From Hymenobacter sedentarius (GTDB taxonomy: Bacteria; Bacteroidota; Bacteroidia; Cytophagales; Hymenobacteraceae): a DNA stretch of 64,000 bases. This document shows positions 26,327 through 34,258 of this stretch, one piece after another. The notes beneath the pieces are model-generated. The model did no database searches, was not told where the DNA came from, and worked only from the letters and a program-made list of their open reading frames with translations. Position 1 is the first letter of the stretch; each line of letters opens with the position of its first letter. Both the position numbers and the translations under genes were made by a program. The stretch spans positions 1,984,001 through 2,048,000 of the forward strand of contig NZ_CP013909.1 in the NCBI RefSeq assembly GCF_001507645.1. The letters run 5' to 3'.

Positions 26327-26428
26327 TAAAAAAGGCGGATTAGTCAGTCGGAATAAATACTCAGCAGGACCGTGTTTTTTCAAGCCGACGAATTTCTTTA
26401 CAGCCCGTGAGGGAGCTTAACGCCACGG

Positions 26429-29176
26429 CTAGCGCGTCAGCACCACCCGGCCGCTGGTCGATTTGTCGCCGGTGGTGAGCTTGTAGATGTAGGTGCCGGC
26501 GGCCAGCTGCGAGCCGTCGAACACCTGCGTGTGCGGGCCGGCTGCCTGAACTTCGCTACGCAGGGTCTTCACGCGCTGGCCCAGCAGGTTGAATACTTCC
26601 AGGCGCACGGCGCTCTCCTGCGGCAGGCTGTAGGTGAGCACGGTCTGGCTCTGGAAGGGGTTGGGGGCGGCGGATAGCGCCATTTCGGCTGGCTGCGGCG
26701 TGCTGCCCGGGGCTGCTGCCTGCGCGCTGTTGGAGGCGGCGGTGGGCATGTTCCACTGGTCGTGGGTGCGGGTCACCAGCACGGCAAACTCGGCCCGCTT
26801 CACCACTTGCAGGGGCTTGAAGGTGGCGTGCAGCACGGGCTGCAAGTCCGTTGGGCCCTGGCTGAGGGTGTAGTAGGCGTTCATGATGTTCATGTCCAGG
26901 GCCACCTGCACGTAGCCGGCCAGGCCGGCCGGAATCTGGGCGGCGTCTTCCACGGGGATGCGCTGGCCGTTCACCAGCACCGTTACCGGGGAGGTGGCTT
27001 TCTGGGCGGTGGTTTGCAGCCCCAGGCTCTGCACCAGCGAGTACGCCAGGCTGGCCCGTATCACCGAGGCATTGGGCGAGAACACGCCCGCCGATACCGG
27101 CAGCATGACGCCGTTTTTGCTCTGGTTGCGGTCGCGCAGCGCGGCACCTTGCGCCGTAACCGACTCGGCCAGCAGCCGGTCCTTGTTGTTCACGTCGCCG
27201 AAGGTAACGGAGCCGTCCAGCGGCAGGAACTGGCGCACGGCCTGGCCCATTACCAGGTAGTCGGCCAGCTGAATGCGGGTCAGGTCGCGGTCAGGAGCAT
27301 AGCCCGAAGGCAAGCCATCAACCAGGCGCTTGCTCACGGCCAGCTTGATGGACGCTTCGGCCGGGTGGCCCACCACATCGTTTAGGCCTGTGGTGCCGGT
27401 GGCTTGGTTGAGCGCAATGTTGCCCTCTACCGTTTCCGGGAAAGCCGTGCCCTGCAGGCCGTCGAGGCGCACCGTCCAGGTGCCGGGCTCGGGTGATACC
27501 ACCGCCACCGAGCGGCCGGGGCTGATGGCAAACAGCACCGAGATGCCCGAAGCGTAGCGTTTGCCCGAGGGCGAGAACACCACCAGGTTCACGGGGTTGC
27601 CGGTTTCGCCCAGCAGGCCCGTCACCTTGCAGCTCACTTCCAGCGACGAAGTGCCGCTGGGCACGGCAAAGGTGCGGGAGTTGGTGGCCGTAGTGGCGGG
27701 GTTGTAGTCAATGGTAAAGCTGCTGCGAACCGTGTTGGTGTTCACGCTGCTGTTAAAGGCGCGGGTAGCGTTGAGGAAAGCGCCGTAGCCGGGCGCGGCG
27801 CGGAAAGCGCGGTCCACGGCGGCGTAGGCATTCACCATGCCGTGGCCCACTTCCCACGACTCGCGGTTGGGCAGGTTGGTGGCGGTTTCTTCCAGAATGG
27901 CCTTCACCTGATAAGGCGTTAGGGCCGGGTTGGCGTCCAGCATCAGCGCCACGATGCCGGCCACGTGGGGCGCGGCCATCGACGTGCCGGTCAGGGTGGT
28001 GTAGTAGGGCAGGTAGGCCGGCGAAATGGTAGCGGCGTCCTGCTGGGTGCTGAGCACGCCCACCGGCGACACGGTCCGGGTCGAGACGATGTCGGTGCCG
28101 GGGGCCGTCACGGTGGGCTCGTCGCGCCACGTGAAGGTCTGGCCGTCGGTGGAGAAGGTACCGCCCACGCCCTTGCGGCCGCGCGACGACGACGGCGCCA
28201 GCACCCCGGCCTTATCGGCGTTGGCGACGGCAATTACCCAGGGCGCTTTCTTGTACTTGCCCGTGATAGTACCCGAGCCCGAGCCCGAGTTGCCAGCCGA
28301 AAATACGATGACGATGTTGCGGTCGGTGCAGCGCTTGGTGGCGATGGTGATGGGGTCGCGCGGGTCCACGTCGGTGGCGATGTCGCTGGTCGTACCAAAC
28401 GAGTTGGTGATGACGCGGATGTTGTAGCGGAACTGGTTCACCAAGGCGTAGTCAAACGCCCCGATTACGTCGAGAATGAAAAGGCCGGCGCCGGTGCCGT
28501 AGCCCACTAGGTTGGCGCCCGGGGCCACGCCGGCATACAGGCCATTGGAGGCTGCGCCGGTTCCGGCCGCGATGCCGGCCACGTGGGTGCCGTGGCCGCC
28601 GGTCTGGTCGGTGTTGGGGATGTCTTCGAGGTAGGTGATGGGCAGCAGGTCGCTCTGGGCATGCAGGTTGGTGGTGCCCAGCACGTTCTGCTTCAGATTA
28701 GCGCCCAGCTTCAGGTCGGGGTGGGTGCCGTCGATGCCGCTGTCGTTCACAAGCAGGCCGATGCCGTTGCCGGCGATGGGCAGGCCGCCGTTGCGCTGCG
28801 TAAAGCTGGCTTCGCCGCGCACCCGCTGTACCCCCGTGAGGGCGGTAGCGCCGTCGTTGTCCAGCGAGAGCGAACGGTTGAGGTACAGCGACTCCACGCT
28901 GGGGTCGGCGGCCAGCTGCGCAATCTGCGTCTCCGTGGCCAATACTCCGGCTATTGGCAGCTCCCGCAGCGTCCGGCCTTGTACGATGCCCAGGCCGCGC
29001 AGTGTTTGCAGCGCAGCGGCCGAAGGTGCCCCCGTGCCCTTGAAAGTTACAATAACCTGATAAATCCCCACGCCGCTGGCCACGGCAGATTGCAATTCGG
29101 GGTCCACAAGGGCCTGCGCCAATACGGATATGGTGCTGCTTGCAAAGAACAGCGCCAGAAGTAGTATTTTCTTCAT
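26429..29176 (-). CDS. T9SS-secreted subtilisin-family (S8) protease with SLH-like repeats
   Basis: Extracellular serine protease of 915 residues. Signal peptide (MKKILLLALFFASSTISVLAQ), an inhibitor I9-like propeptide (about 35-105), then a subtilase domain with Asp145 (NDSGIDG), His195 (GGHGTHVAG) and Ser399 (GTSMAAPHVAG). After a proprotein-convertase-like beta region come SLH-like segments (GYAPDRDLTRIQLADYLVMG near 635; VVKRAEFAVLVTR near 800) and a T9SS type A sorting domain at the end (APNPFQSQTVLTYSLP; LAAGTYIYKLTTGDK). It is expected to be exported by Sec and then T9SS. SLH-like repeats in a T9SS cargo are unusual. Confidence 0.92.
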   Translation of the reverse strand: MKKILLLALFFASSTISVLAQALVDPELQSAVASGVGIYQVIVTFKGTGAPSAAALQTLRGLGIVQGRTLRELPIAGVLATETQIAQLAADPSVESLYLNRSLSLDNDGATALTGVQRVRGEASFTQRNGGLPIAGNGIGLLVNDSGIDGTHPDLKLGANLKQNVLGTTNLHAQSDLLPITYLEDIPNTDQTGGHGTHVAGIAAGTGAASNGLYAGVAPGANLVGYGTGAGLFILDVIGAFDYALVNQFRYNIRVITNSFGTTSDIATDVDPRDPITIATKRCTDRNIVIVFSAGNSGSGSGTITGKYKKAPWVIAVANADKAGVLAPSSSRGRKGVGGTFSTDGQTFTWRDEPTVTAPGTDIVSTRTVSPVGVLSTQQDAATISPAYLPYYTTLTGTSMAAPHVAGIVALMLDANPALTPYQVKAILEETATNLPNRESWEVGHGMVNAYAAVDRAFRAAPGYGAFLNATRAFNSSVNTNTVRSSFTIDYNPATTATNSRTFAVPSGTSSLEVSCKVTGLLGETGNPVNLVVFSPSGKRYASGISVLFAISPGRSVAVVSPEPGTWTVRLDGLQGTAFPETVEGNIALNQATGTTGLNDVVGHPAEASIKLAVSKRLVDGLPSGYAPDRDLTRIQLADYLVMGQAVRQFLPLDGSVTFGDVNNKDRLLAESVTAQGAALRDRNQSKNGVMLPVSAGVFSPNASVIRASLAYSLVQSLGLQTTAQKATSPVTVLVNGQRIPVEDAAQIPAGLAGYVQVALDMNIMNAYYTLSQGPTDLQPVLHATFKPLQVVKRAEFAVLVTRTHDQWNMPTAASNSAQAAAPGSTPQPAEMALSAAPNPFQSQTVLTYSLPQESAVRLEVFNLLGQRVKTLRSEVQAAGPHTQVFDGSQLAAGTYIYKLTTGDKSTSGRVVLTR

Positions 29177-29485
29177 GCGTAAGGAAATGAGGGTTATGAA
29201 AGTGATGGGTTAATTCTTTGCATACGAAGTAGAATCGCGCGTGGTTTTAGCATGCAGCACAGCAATTTACGTTGAGCAAACCAGTTCTGCTGCGTCAGCA
29301 TCACTACTCTTGAACTTATGAAGAGTGCGATATAATTTGTAACTTATTGAGAGAGATGAATTTTGCATGAAGTTACTCTATCGCGGATAGTCTGGGGCTG
29401 TTTTTCTCATGAAAAAAACACCGAAAAATTATGGTCGGTTGAATTAGAAAGTTTATAGACGTTCTTATAAAAATATGAAAATAAA
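29177..29485. other. AT-rich intergenic region upstream of the subtilisin gene
   Basis: About 310 bases without a plausible gene, clearly AT-richer than the neighbours. It must hold the minus-strand promoter of the subtilisin gene, but I cannot point to a good TAnnTTTG match on that strand. No repeat element was recognised. Confidence 0.5.
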
Positions 29486-29513
29486 ACGCCCGCTCTGCAT
29501 ACAGAGCGGGCGT
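29486..29513 (-). terminator. Terminator after the S9 peptidase gene
   Basis: A perfect 12-bp stem ACGCCCGCTCTG / CAGAGCGGGCGT with a four-base loop. On the minus strand it is followed by TTTTATTTT, and it lies 20 bases past the end of the S9 peptidase gene. Confidence 0.82.
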
Positions 29514-29532
29514 CCGTTGATTGCACCGTCGG

Positions 29533-31482
29533 TTACCTGGCCGCTTTCCCACTTTCGGGTTTGAGGGTGCGGCCCAGCCAGTCGAAAAACACCCGCTGCC
29601 AGAGCACCGAGTTCTGAGGCTTGAGCACCCAGTGGCCCTCGTTGGGCAGGTACAGAAAGCGGCTCGGGATGCCCCGCAGCTGCGCCGTGCCGAAGGCTTC
29701 CATGGCCTGACCCTCGGGCACCCGGAAGTCCTTGCCGCCCTGAATGACCAGAATGGGCGTGTCCCAGTTTTTGGCGAACAGCTGGGGGTTGAATTCCTGG
29801 TAGGATTTGGGCGTGGGCACGTCCCAGGGGGCGCCGCCCATGTCGTGCTTGGCAAAAAACATTTCCTCGGTGCTAGGGTACCAGCTGGTGAGGTTGTAGA
29901 GGCCGTCGTGGGCAATGAAGGTCTTGAAGCGGCCCTCGTGGTGACCGGCCATGTAGTACACCGCAAAGCCGCCGTAGCTGGCCCCCACGCAGCCGCGCCG
30001 GTCCTTGTCGACAAACGGCTCCTTGCTGATGGCATCGATGGCCGAGAAGTAGTCCCGAATGGCTTGGCCGCCCCAGTCGCCCGAAATGGCGTCGTTCCAC
30101 TCGCGCCCGAAGCCGGGCAGGCCGCGCCGGTTAGGCGCCACCACGATGTAGCCGTTGGCGGCCATCAGCTGGAAATTCCAGCGGTAGCTCTGGCTCTGGG
30201 TGATGGGACTTTGCGGGCCGCCCTGGCAGTAGAGCAGGGTGGGGTACTTCTTGCTGGGGTCGAAATCGGGCGGGTAAATGACGTACACCTGCATCTGCTT
30301 GCCGTCGGTGGTGGTCACGCGGCGGTCTTCCACCTTGCCCAATTTGATGCCGGCTAGTTCCTGCTGGTTGATGGTGGTGAGCGGGGTTTCCTTGCCGGTT
30401 TTCAGGTCGAGCCGCACGAGGTCGGCGAAGGCTGAGAGGGTGGTGCGGTTGGCCACGGCCCGGTCCTTGCCCACCAGCTCGAAGGTGTTGTAGTTCTGCG
30501 GCCCACTGGTAATCTGGCGGATTTTGCCGCCCTTGCTCGGTATCGAAAACAGCTGCTCGGTGCCCGTCACCACAGCCACGAAGTAGAGGGTTTTGCCGTC
30601 GGCACTCCAGCGCACGTTGGCCGCGCTCAACTCCGAGCCTTTGGTGATGTCAACCCGCTTCTTGCTGGCAAAATCATAGACCACAATGCCGTTGCGGTCG
30701 CTTTCGAAGCCGGGCGTGGCCATGCTCAGCCAAGCCACCTGGCGGCCGTCGGGCGAGAAATTAGGCTCGGTGTCGTAGCCGCCCAAGCCCTCGCTCAGGT
30801 TCACGGTTTTGCCGTCGTGGATGTCGTAGAGGTAAATATCCGAGTTGGTGCTTTCGGCTTCGGCCTTGCCCGTGAGCTTGCGGCTGGTGTAGGCCAGGCG
30901 GTAGCCGTCGGACGCGAAGGCCAGCTGCTCGGCGCCGCCGTCGGGCATCAGCGGCGAGTCGAACTTCTCGCCGGCCATCACGTCCTTGCCGTAGCCGGTG
31001 GGCTTGCCGTCGGGGCCCAGCGGCTGGAAAAACACGTGGCTGGCCAGGTGGTCGTCCCACACGTTCCAGTGGCGGTAGTTCAGGTCGTCGATGATTTTGG
31101 CGTCGGCCTTAGGCAGGTCCGGGAACAGGTCCAGCGTAGTGGGGCCCGATTTTACGTCCTGAGTGTAGAGGATGAAATTCGCCTTGGACGCATACTTGAG
31201 GTTGCCGAGGCCTTGCTCCGGAAACTCGCTGAGCTTGGCTTTGCCCGAGCCGTCGGCGTTTATCACGTAGAGCTGGTCGGTGCCGCTTTCGCCGGAGAGG
31301 TAGGTCAGCTTGCCGTCGGGGCGCCAGTTCAGGGTGCTTTCCGAGCCGGGCGTGTCGGTGAGCTTTTGGGCTGGCCCGCCGGCCACGGGCACGGTGTAGA
31401 TGTCGGCGTTGCCCTTGTTCTCGGCCAGGTTGTACTTGGTCACGGTGTAGGCCACGGTCTTGCCATCGGGCGAGACGTGCAT
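29533..31482 (-). CDS. S9 prolyl oligopeptidase-family peptidase (mature part; 5' frameshift)
   Basis: A serine aminopeptidase/dipeptidyl-peptidase-type enzyme. The 649-residue frame has an N-terminal PD40 beta-propeller (SPDGKTVAYT; SPDGRQVAWLS; SADGKTLYFVA) and a C-terminal alpha/beta hydrolase with Ser502 (GASYGG), Asp585 (GGKDFRVPEG) and His617 (NEGHWVL). The first ATG in this frame, 31482, lies inside the propeller, just after LTPEKLWQLGRLGE, which is coding in the same frame. A signal peptide (MNKLVSAALALLPLVAHS) begins at 31594 in another frame, so the intact gene probably ran from 31594 and has gained one base or lost two. If real, the enzyme may not be exported. Confidence 0.85.
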   Translation of the reverse strand: MHVSPDGKTVAYTVTKYNLAENKGNADIYTVPVAGGPAQKLTDTPGSESTLNWRPDGKLTYLSGESGTDQLYVINADGSGKAKLSEFPEQGLGNLKYASKANFILYTQDVKSGPTTLDLFPDLPKADAKIIDDLNYRHWNVWDDHLASHVFFQPLGPDGKPTGYGKDVMAGEKFDSPLMPDGGAEQLAFASDGYRLAYTSRKLTGKAEAESTNSDIYLYDIHDGKTVNLSEGLGGYDTEPNFSPDGRQVAWLSMATPGFESDRNGIVVYDFASKKRVDITKGSELSAANVRWSADGKTLYFVAVVTGTEQLFSIPSKGGKIRQITSGPQNYNTFELVGKDRAVANRTTLSAFADLVRLDLKTGKETPLTTINQQELAGIKLGKVEDRRVTTTDGKQMQVYVIYPPDFDPSKKYPTLLYCQGGPQSPITQSQSYRWNFQLMAANGYIVVAPNRRGLPGFGREWNDAISGDWGGQAIRDYFSAIDAISKEPFVDKDRRGCVGASYGGFAVYYMAGHHEGRFKTFIAHDGLYNLTSWYPSTEEMFFAKHDMGGAPWDVPTPKSYQEFNPQLFAKNWDTPILVIQGGKDFRVPEGQAMEAFGTAQLRGIPSRFLYLPNEGHWVLKPQNSVLWQRVFFDWLGRTLKPESGKAAR

Positions 31483-31537
31483 CTCGCCCAGCCGGCCCAG
31501 CTGCCAGAGTTTTTCGGGGGTCAGTACGGTGGGATTT

Positions 31538-31594
31538 TTAGGAGTGAGCCACCAGCGGCAGCAAGGCCAAGGCAGCGGAGACGAGCTTGTTCAT
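31538..31594 (-). pseudogene. Out-of-frame signal-peptide start of the S9 peptidase gene
   Basis: ATG at 31594 opens an 18-residue reading frame, MNKLVSAALALLPLVAHS, that ends at a TAA. Its composition is that of a Sec signal peptide. The next codons of the S9 protein (PKNPTVLTPEKLWQL) follow in the frame shifted by one base. This is the expected 5' end of the peptidase gene. Confidence 0.7.
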
Positions 31595-31648
31595 GCCCGA
31601 AAATTAAGCCGCGCCGCGGAATGAACATTGACCCGCATTTCCGCGCCT

Positions 31649-31871
31649 CCTGTAACGCTGAGCGCCGCGAAGCATCTTTACCTCAGTACTAATCCAATCG
31701 CCTGTTTAATCGGCTGTCATGCTGACGAAGGAAGCATCTTATCACCTTAGAACGAGTCGTGCTGACCTGATAAGATGCTTCCTTCGTCAGCATGACAAAT
31801 GGCGCGAGCGAGATGCTTCGCTGCGCTCTGCATGACAGACGCGAGCTCAGCATGACGTTCTATCATTACCG
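31649..31871. repeat. Compound cluster of GTCATGC...GAAGCATCT palindromes (copy C)
   Basis: A perfect palindrome with 30-bp arms (31715-31744 and 31768-31797, TGTCATGCTGACG ... GCATCTTATCA) has a centre containing AACGAGTCG, the inverted form of the centre of copy A. It is flanked by more partial copies of the family: CGCTGAGCGCCGCGAAGCATCT at 31657-31678, AGATGCTTCGCTGCG...CATGACAG at 31811-31838 and GAGCTCAGCATGACG at 31844-31858. It looks like one element nested in older ones. With 31595-31648 and the terminator below, it makes up the whole gap before the next gene. Confidence 0.85.
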
Positions 31872-31885
31872 CAGTGGCCAACAAA

Positions 31886-31914
31886 AAGCCTCGTCAATTC
31901 AATTGACGAGGCTT
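31886..31914 (-). terminator. Terminator after the small charged-protein gene
   Basis: AAGCCTCGTCAATT with AATTGACGAGGCTT, 14-bp arms that meet almost at the centre. On the minus strand it ends in CTTTTTG, 54 bases past the stop of the 62-residue gene at 31968. Confidence 0.75.
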
Positions 31915-31967
31915 CTCCTTTTGAAATAGATTAGCTCAACTGGCTGGTGCTTGACCGCCAGCCGATA

Positions 31968-32156
31968 TTATTTGCTTGGTTTTTTGCGTCCGGAGCCGCC
32001 GGGCTGTTTCCCGCCGCCGTCCTTTTTATTGACGGTAGCCCAGGCGCGGGCCTCGGCTTCGTCCTTGGGAATGCCGCGGTTCTCGTAGCCTTCTTCGATG
32101 TGTTCGGCCTGACGCTTCTGCTTGTCGGTGTACTTCGACTTATCTCCCTGAGGCAT
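31968..32156 (-). CDS. Small charged protein (of the type annotated as 'plasmid stabilization protein')
   Basis: A 62-residue, very polar protein: MPQGDKSKYTDKQKRQAEH, then IEEGYENRGIPKDEAEARAWATVNKK and a Gly/Lys-rich tail. The QAEHIEEGYE-RG...EAEARAWATVNK core is widespread in bacteria and is often annotated as a plasmid stabilisation protein without functional proof. ATG 32156 is chosen because upstream in-frame residues do not resemble the family. It is chromosomal here and monocistronic. Confidence 0.8.
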   Translation of the reverse strand: MPQGDKSKYTDKQKRQAEHIEEGYENRGIPKDEAEARAWATVNKKDGGGKQPGGSGRKKPSK

Positions 32157-32253
32157 GGCAGTAGATGATTGAAAAGTGAAAGGAACGCGGCCCGGGGCGC
32201 CGAACCGCCGTATTTTTACGCGCACGGTGGGGGAGCGGTTCGGTTGAGCTAAT

Positions 32254-32261
32254 TATCTTCG
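32254..32261 (+). promoter_or_regulatory. Possible -7 box of the 84-residue gene
   Basis: TATCTTCG fits TAnnTTnG and lies 28 bases before the ATG at 32290, directly after a TTGAGCTAA motif (32244-32252). No clear -33 box was found. Confidence 0.4.
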
Positions 32262-32289
32262 TCCCCGGTCCGGGCCTTTCTATTTTACT

Positions 32290-32544
32290 ATGCGCCACGT
32301 CGCCGACATACCCCATCCCAGTGTCAAAATCACGCTTTTGGCGTGGAACGGCAAGTTCCTGCTCAAGCTGGAGCAGGGCAACCTGGAGCAGACCTACAAG
32401 GTGGCGGAACTGGACCTGCTCACGGGCACCGATGCCGAAGTGCGCGAGTTGCTGGACGAAGAGTTTCTCACGGTGGCCATTGCCCGCTTCCAGGCCATGC
32501 GCGCCGATTTGCAGGCCGCCTTCGAACGCCACGAATTGCGCTAA
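32290..32544 (+). CDS. Conserved-looking small hypothetical protein
   Basis: An 84-residue protein without signal or membrane segment. It begins with two probable strands (VKITLLAWNGKFLLKLEQG), passes through LEQTYKVAELDLL and ends in a helix (EEFLTVAIARFQAMRADLQAAFERHEL). This order is compatible with a small soluble alpha/beta protein. I do not recognise a family. The next gene starts 24 bases later on the same strand, so the two may share a transcript. Confidence 0.7.
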   Translation: MRHVADIPHPSVKITLLAWNGKFLLKLEQGNLEQTYKVAELDLLTGTDAEVRELLDEEFLTVAIARFQAMRADLQAAFERHELR

Positions 32545-32568
32545 GGTCACTTTTACGCTACCCTTCCC

Positions 32569-33297
32569 ATGCAAAAACTATGTGCCCTGCTGCTGGCCCT
32601 CGCGGGCCTGCTCACCGCCGCCCCAGCCACGGCCCAGCTCTACGACGTGCGCGCCGGCGAAGTGAACTACAACAAAGGCGCCCGGCCGGCCCTGAAGGTG
32701 CAGGTGGACGGCAAAGCCTCCGACGTGCGCGATTTTCTTCAAAGCTGGATGAAGAGCAACTACAACATCCGGTTCAAGAGCGGCGGCGTGCTGGGCATTG
32801 GCAAAAACGACGTGCTGGTAGCCCGCCAAACCCCGGCCAGCTCAATTTCCGGCAAGCTTGTCGACATCTACGCTTCCGTGGTGGCGCCCGCCGATTCGGT
32901 GTCGGAAGTGGCCCTGTTCGGCGGCTTCGACGACCACACGTTCTTCGACCCCGACAAAACCGCCACCGAGTACGGTGCCCTGCGCACCATGGCCCAGAAC
33001 TTTGCCAGCGCGGCCCGCCTCAACGCCTACCGCACCATGATTGCGGACGCCGAAAAGAAGGTTAAAACCGCGGAAAAGGAAAAAGAGAAGCTCGAAAAGA
33101 ACCGCGTGTTTCTGCAAAACAACACGACTTCGAACCTGGCCCGCATCGAGGAATTGAAGAAGAAAAACGCCGAAAACCTGCTGCAGTCGCGCGCCGACTC
33201 GGTTTCGCTGATTAAGAACTCCCAGGTGCTGGAGCAGAGCCGGATGCGGCTGCAGCAGCGCCGCGACCGCCTCTCGGCCCTGGACCGGAAAAACTAG
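32569..33297 (+). CDS. Exported hypothetical protein with C-terminal coiled coil
   Basis: A 242-residue protein with a signal peptide (MQKLCALLLALAGLLTAAPATAQ), a middle strand-rich part (ALKVQVDGKASDVRDFLQSW, VLVARQTPASSISGKLVDIYASV) and a long charged helix that should form a coiled coil (AEKKVKTAEKEKEKLEKNRVF ... MRLQQRRDRLSALDR, about residues 155-240). It is likely periplasmic. I do not recognise the family. It lies between two small hypothetical genes on the same strand, and the next gene starts 25 bases on. Confidence 0.75.
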   Translation: MQKLCALLLALAGLLTAAPATAQLYDVRAGEVNYNKGARPALKVQVDGKASDVRDFLQSWMKSNYNIRFKSGGVLGIGKNDVLVARQTPASSISGKLVDIYASVVAPADSVSEVALFGGFDDHTFFDPDKTATEYGALRTMAQNFASAARLNAYRTMIADAEKKVKTAEKEKEKLEKNRVFLQNNTTSNLARIEELKKKNAENLLQSRADSVSLIKNSQVLEQSRMRLQQRRDRLSALDRKN

Positions 33298-33322
33298 CCC
33301 CGGCGCGGCCCGTACTCAGGTC

Positions 33323-34132
33323 ATGGAAAACCCATCTTCTCCCCTCGACACCCTGCGCCAGCTCAAGGAGATGCTGGATGCGGGTGCCCTCACGCCCTCC
33401 GAATTTGAGGCCCTGAAGCAGCGGCTGGTTTTCACCGCGCCCAGTGTTTCGCCCCCGGCCCCCACCGCAACTGAGCCGGTGGCGCCGGCGCCAGTGCCCG
33501 CCGCTCCCATAGCCCCGGTTGTTCCCCCGTTGTATCAGCCCACGGCTCCGCCTTCCCCACCCGCCGCGCCGCCGTCTCCACCAGCGGCCACGCAGCTCCC
33601 GCGCTACGAAGACGTCCCGCTGAACTCGACGCTGAGTGCCGGCTTGCCGGTTTCGGCCCGAGCCGAGCCGGCCAGCCACGCGGCCATACCGCCGAAGCCG
33701 CAGCCTATTGCTCCCGAGCCCTTTCCTCCCATTGAGCCACGGGTCGATGCCGACGCGCGCTGGGTGGCCAATGAAATCCCGGAGGCTGAAGCGCGGGCGC
33801 CCCGCAGTCCGCTGGCGCTGATTTTGTCAATTGGCGGCTTGCTCGCCTTTCTGGGGCTGGTGATGTACCTGTCGTCTAGCCGGCACCCTTCGGAGCGCAT
33901 CTCCAGCACCAGCCAGACCGCGGCCGATTCTTTGGCAGCCCCGGCGGTGGAAACCGGGCCCCAAGCGGCCCCGATGGCCCCGCAGAATACGGCCGCGCCC
34001 GAAACCATCCGCGTGCGGCCCACCAACCCAGCGCCGCCGGTGCAGCGCCGCCCCGCCGCGCCCGTTCGCGACTCGGCCGTGGTGGTGCCGCCCGCCGCTA
34101 CCGCCCCGGCCGATTCGGCCGCTACCCCGTAG
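33323..34132 (+). CDS. SHOCT-like, proline-rich single-pass membrane protein
   Basis: A 269-residue protein. The first 35 residues (LDTLRQLKEMLDAGALTPSEFEALKQRL) resemble a SHOCT motif, the short helical pair often placed at protein ends. A Pro/Ala-rich linker (about 40-150) leads to one membrane helix near 170-187 (LALILSIGGLLAFLGLVMYL), then another low-complexity tail. The orientation would put the SHOCT part in the cytoplasm. Its function is unknown; such proteins often serve as adaptors or anchors. A hairpin terminator follows. Confidence 0.65.
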   Translation: MENPSSPLDTLRQLKEMLDAGALTPSEFEALKQRLVFTAPSVSPPAPTATEPVAPAPVPAAPIAPVVPPLYQPTAPPSPPAAPPSPPAATQLPRYEDVPLNSTLSAGLPVSARAEPASHAAIPPKPQPIAPEPFPPIEPRVDADARWVANEIPEAEARAPRSPLALILSIGGLLAFLGLVMYLSSSRHPSERISSTSQTAADSLAAPAVETGPQAAPMAPQNTAAPETIRVRPTNPAPPVQRRPAAPVRDSAVVVPPAATAPADSAATP

Positions 34133-34202
34133 CGCCCGAGCAGCCCCCCACCGATGCAGCTGGGTGCTCAATCTCAACACGCTGGCCTTGCGGCCGTATG
34201 CT

Positions 34203-34236
34203 AAACCTCCGTCATCACTGGCGGAGGTTTTCTTTT
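34203..34236 (+). terminator. Terminator after the SHOCT-like gene
   Basis: AAACCTCCG / CGGAGGTTT, nine-base arms around ten bases, followed by TCTTTTTC. Confidence 0.72.
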
Positions 34237-34258
34237 TCTATCCTCAACACCCGCAACT

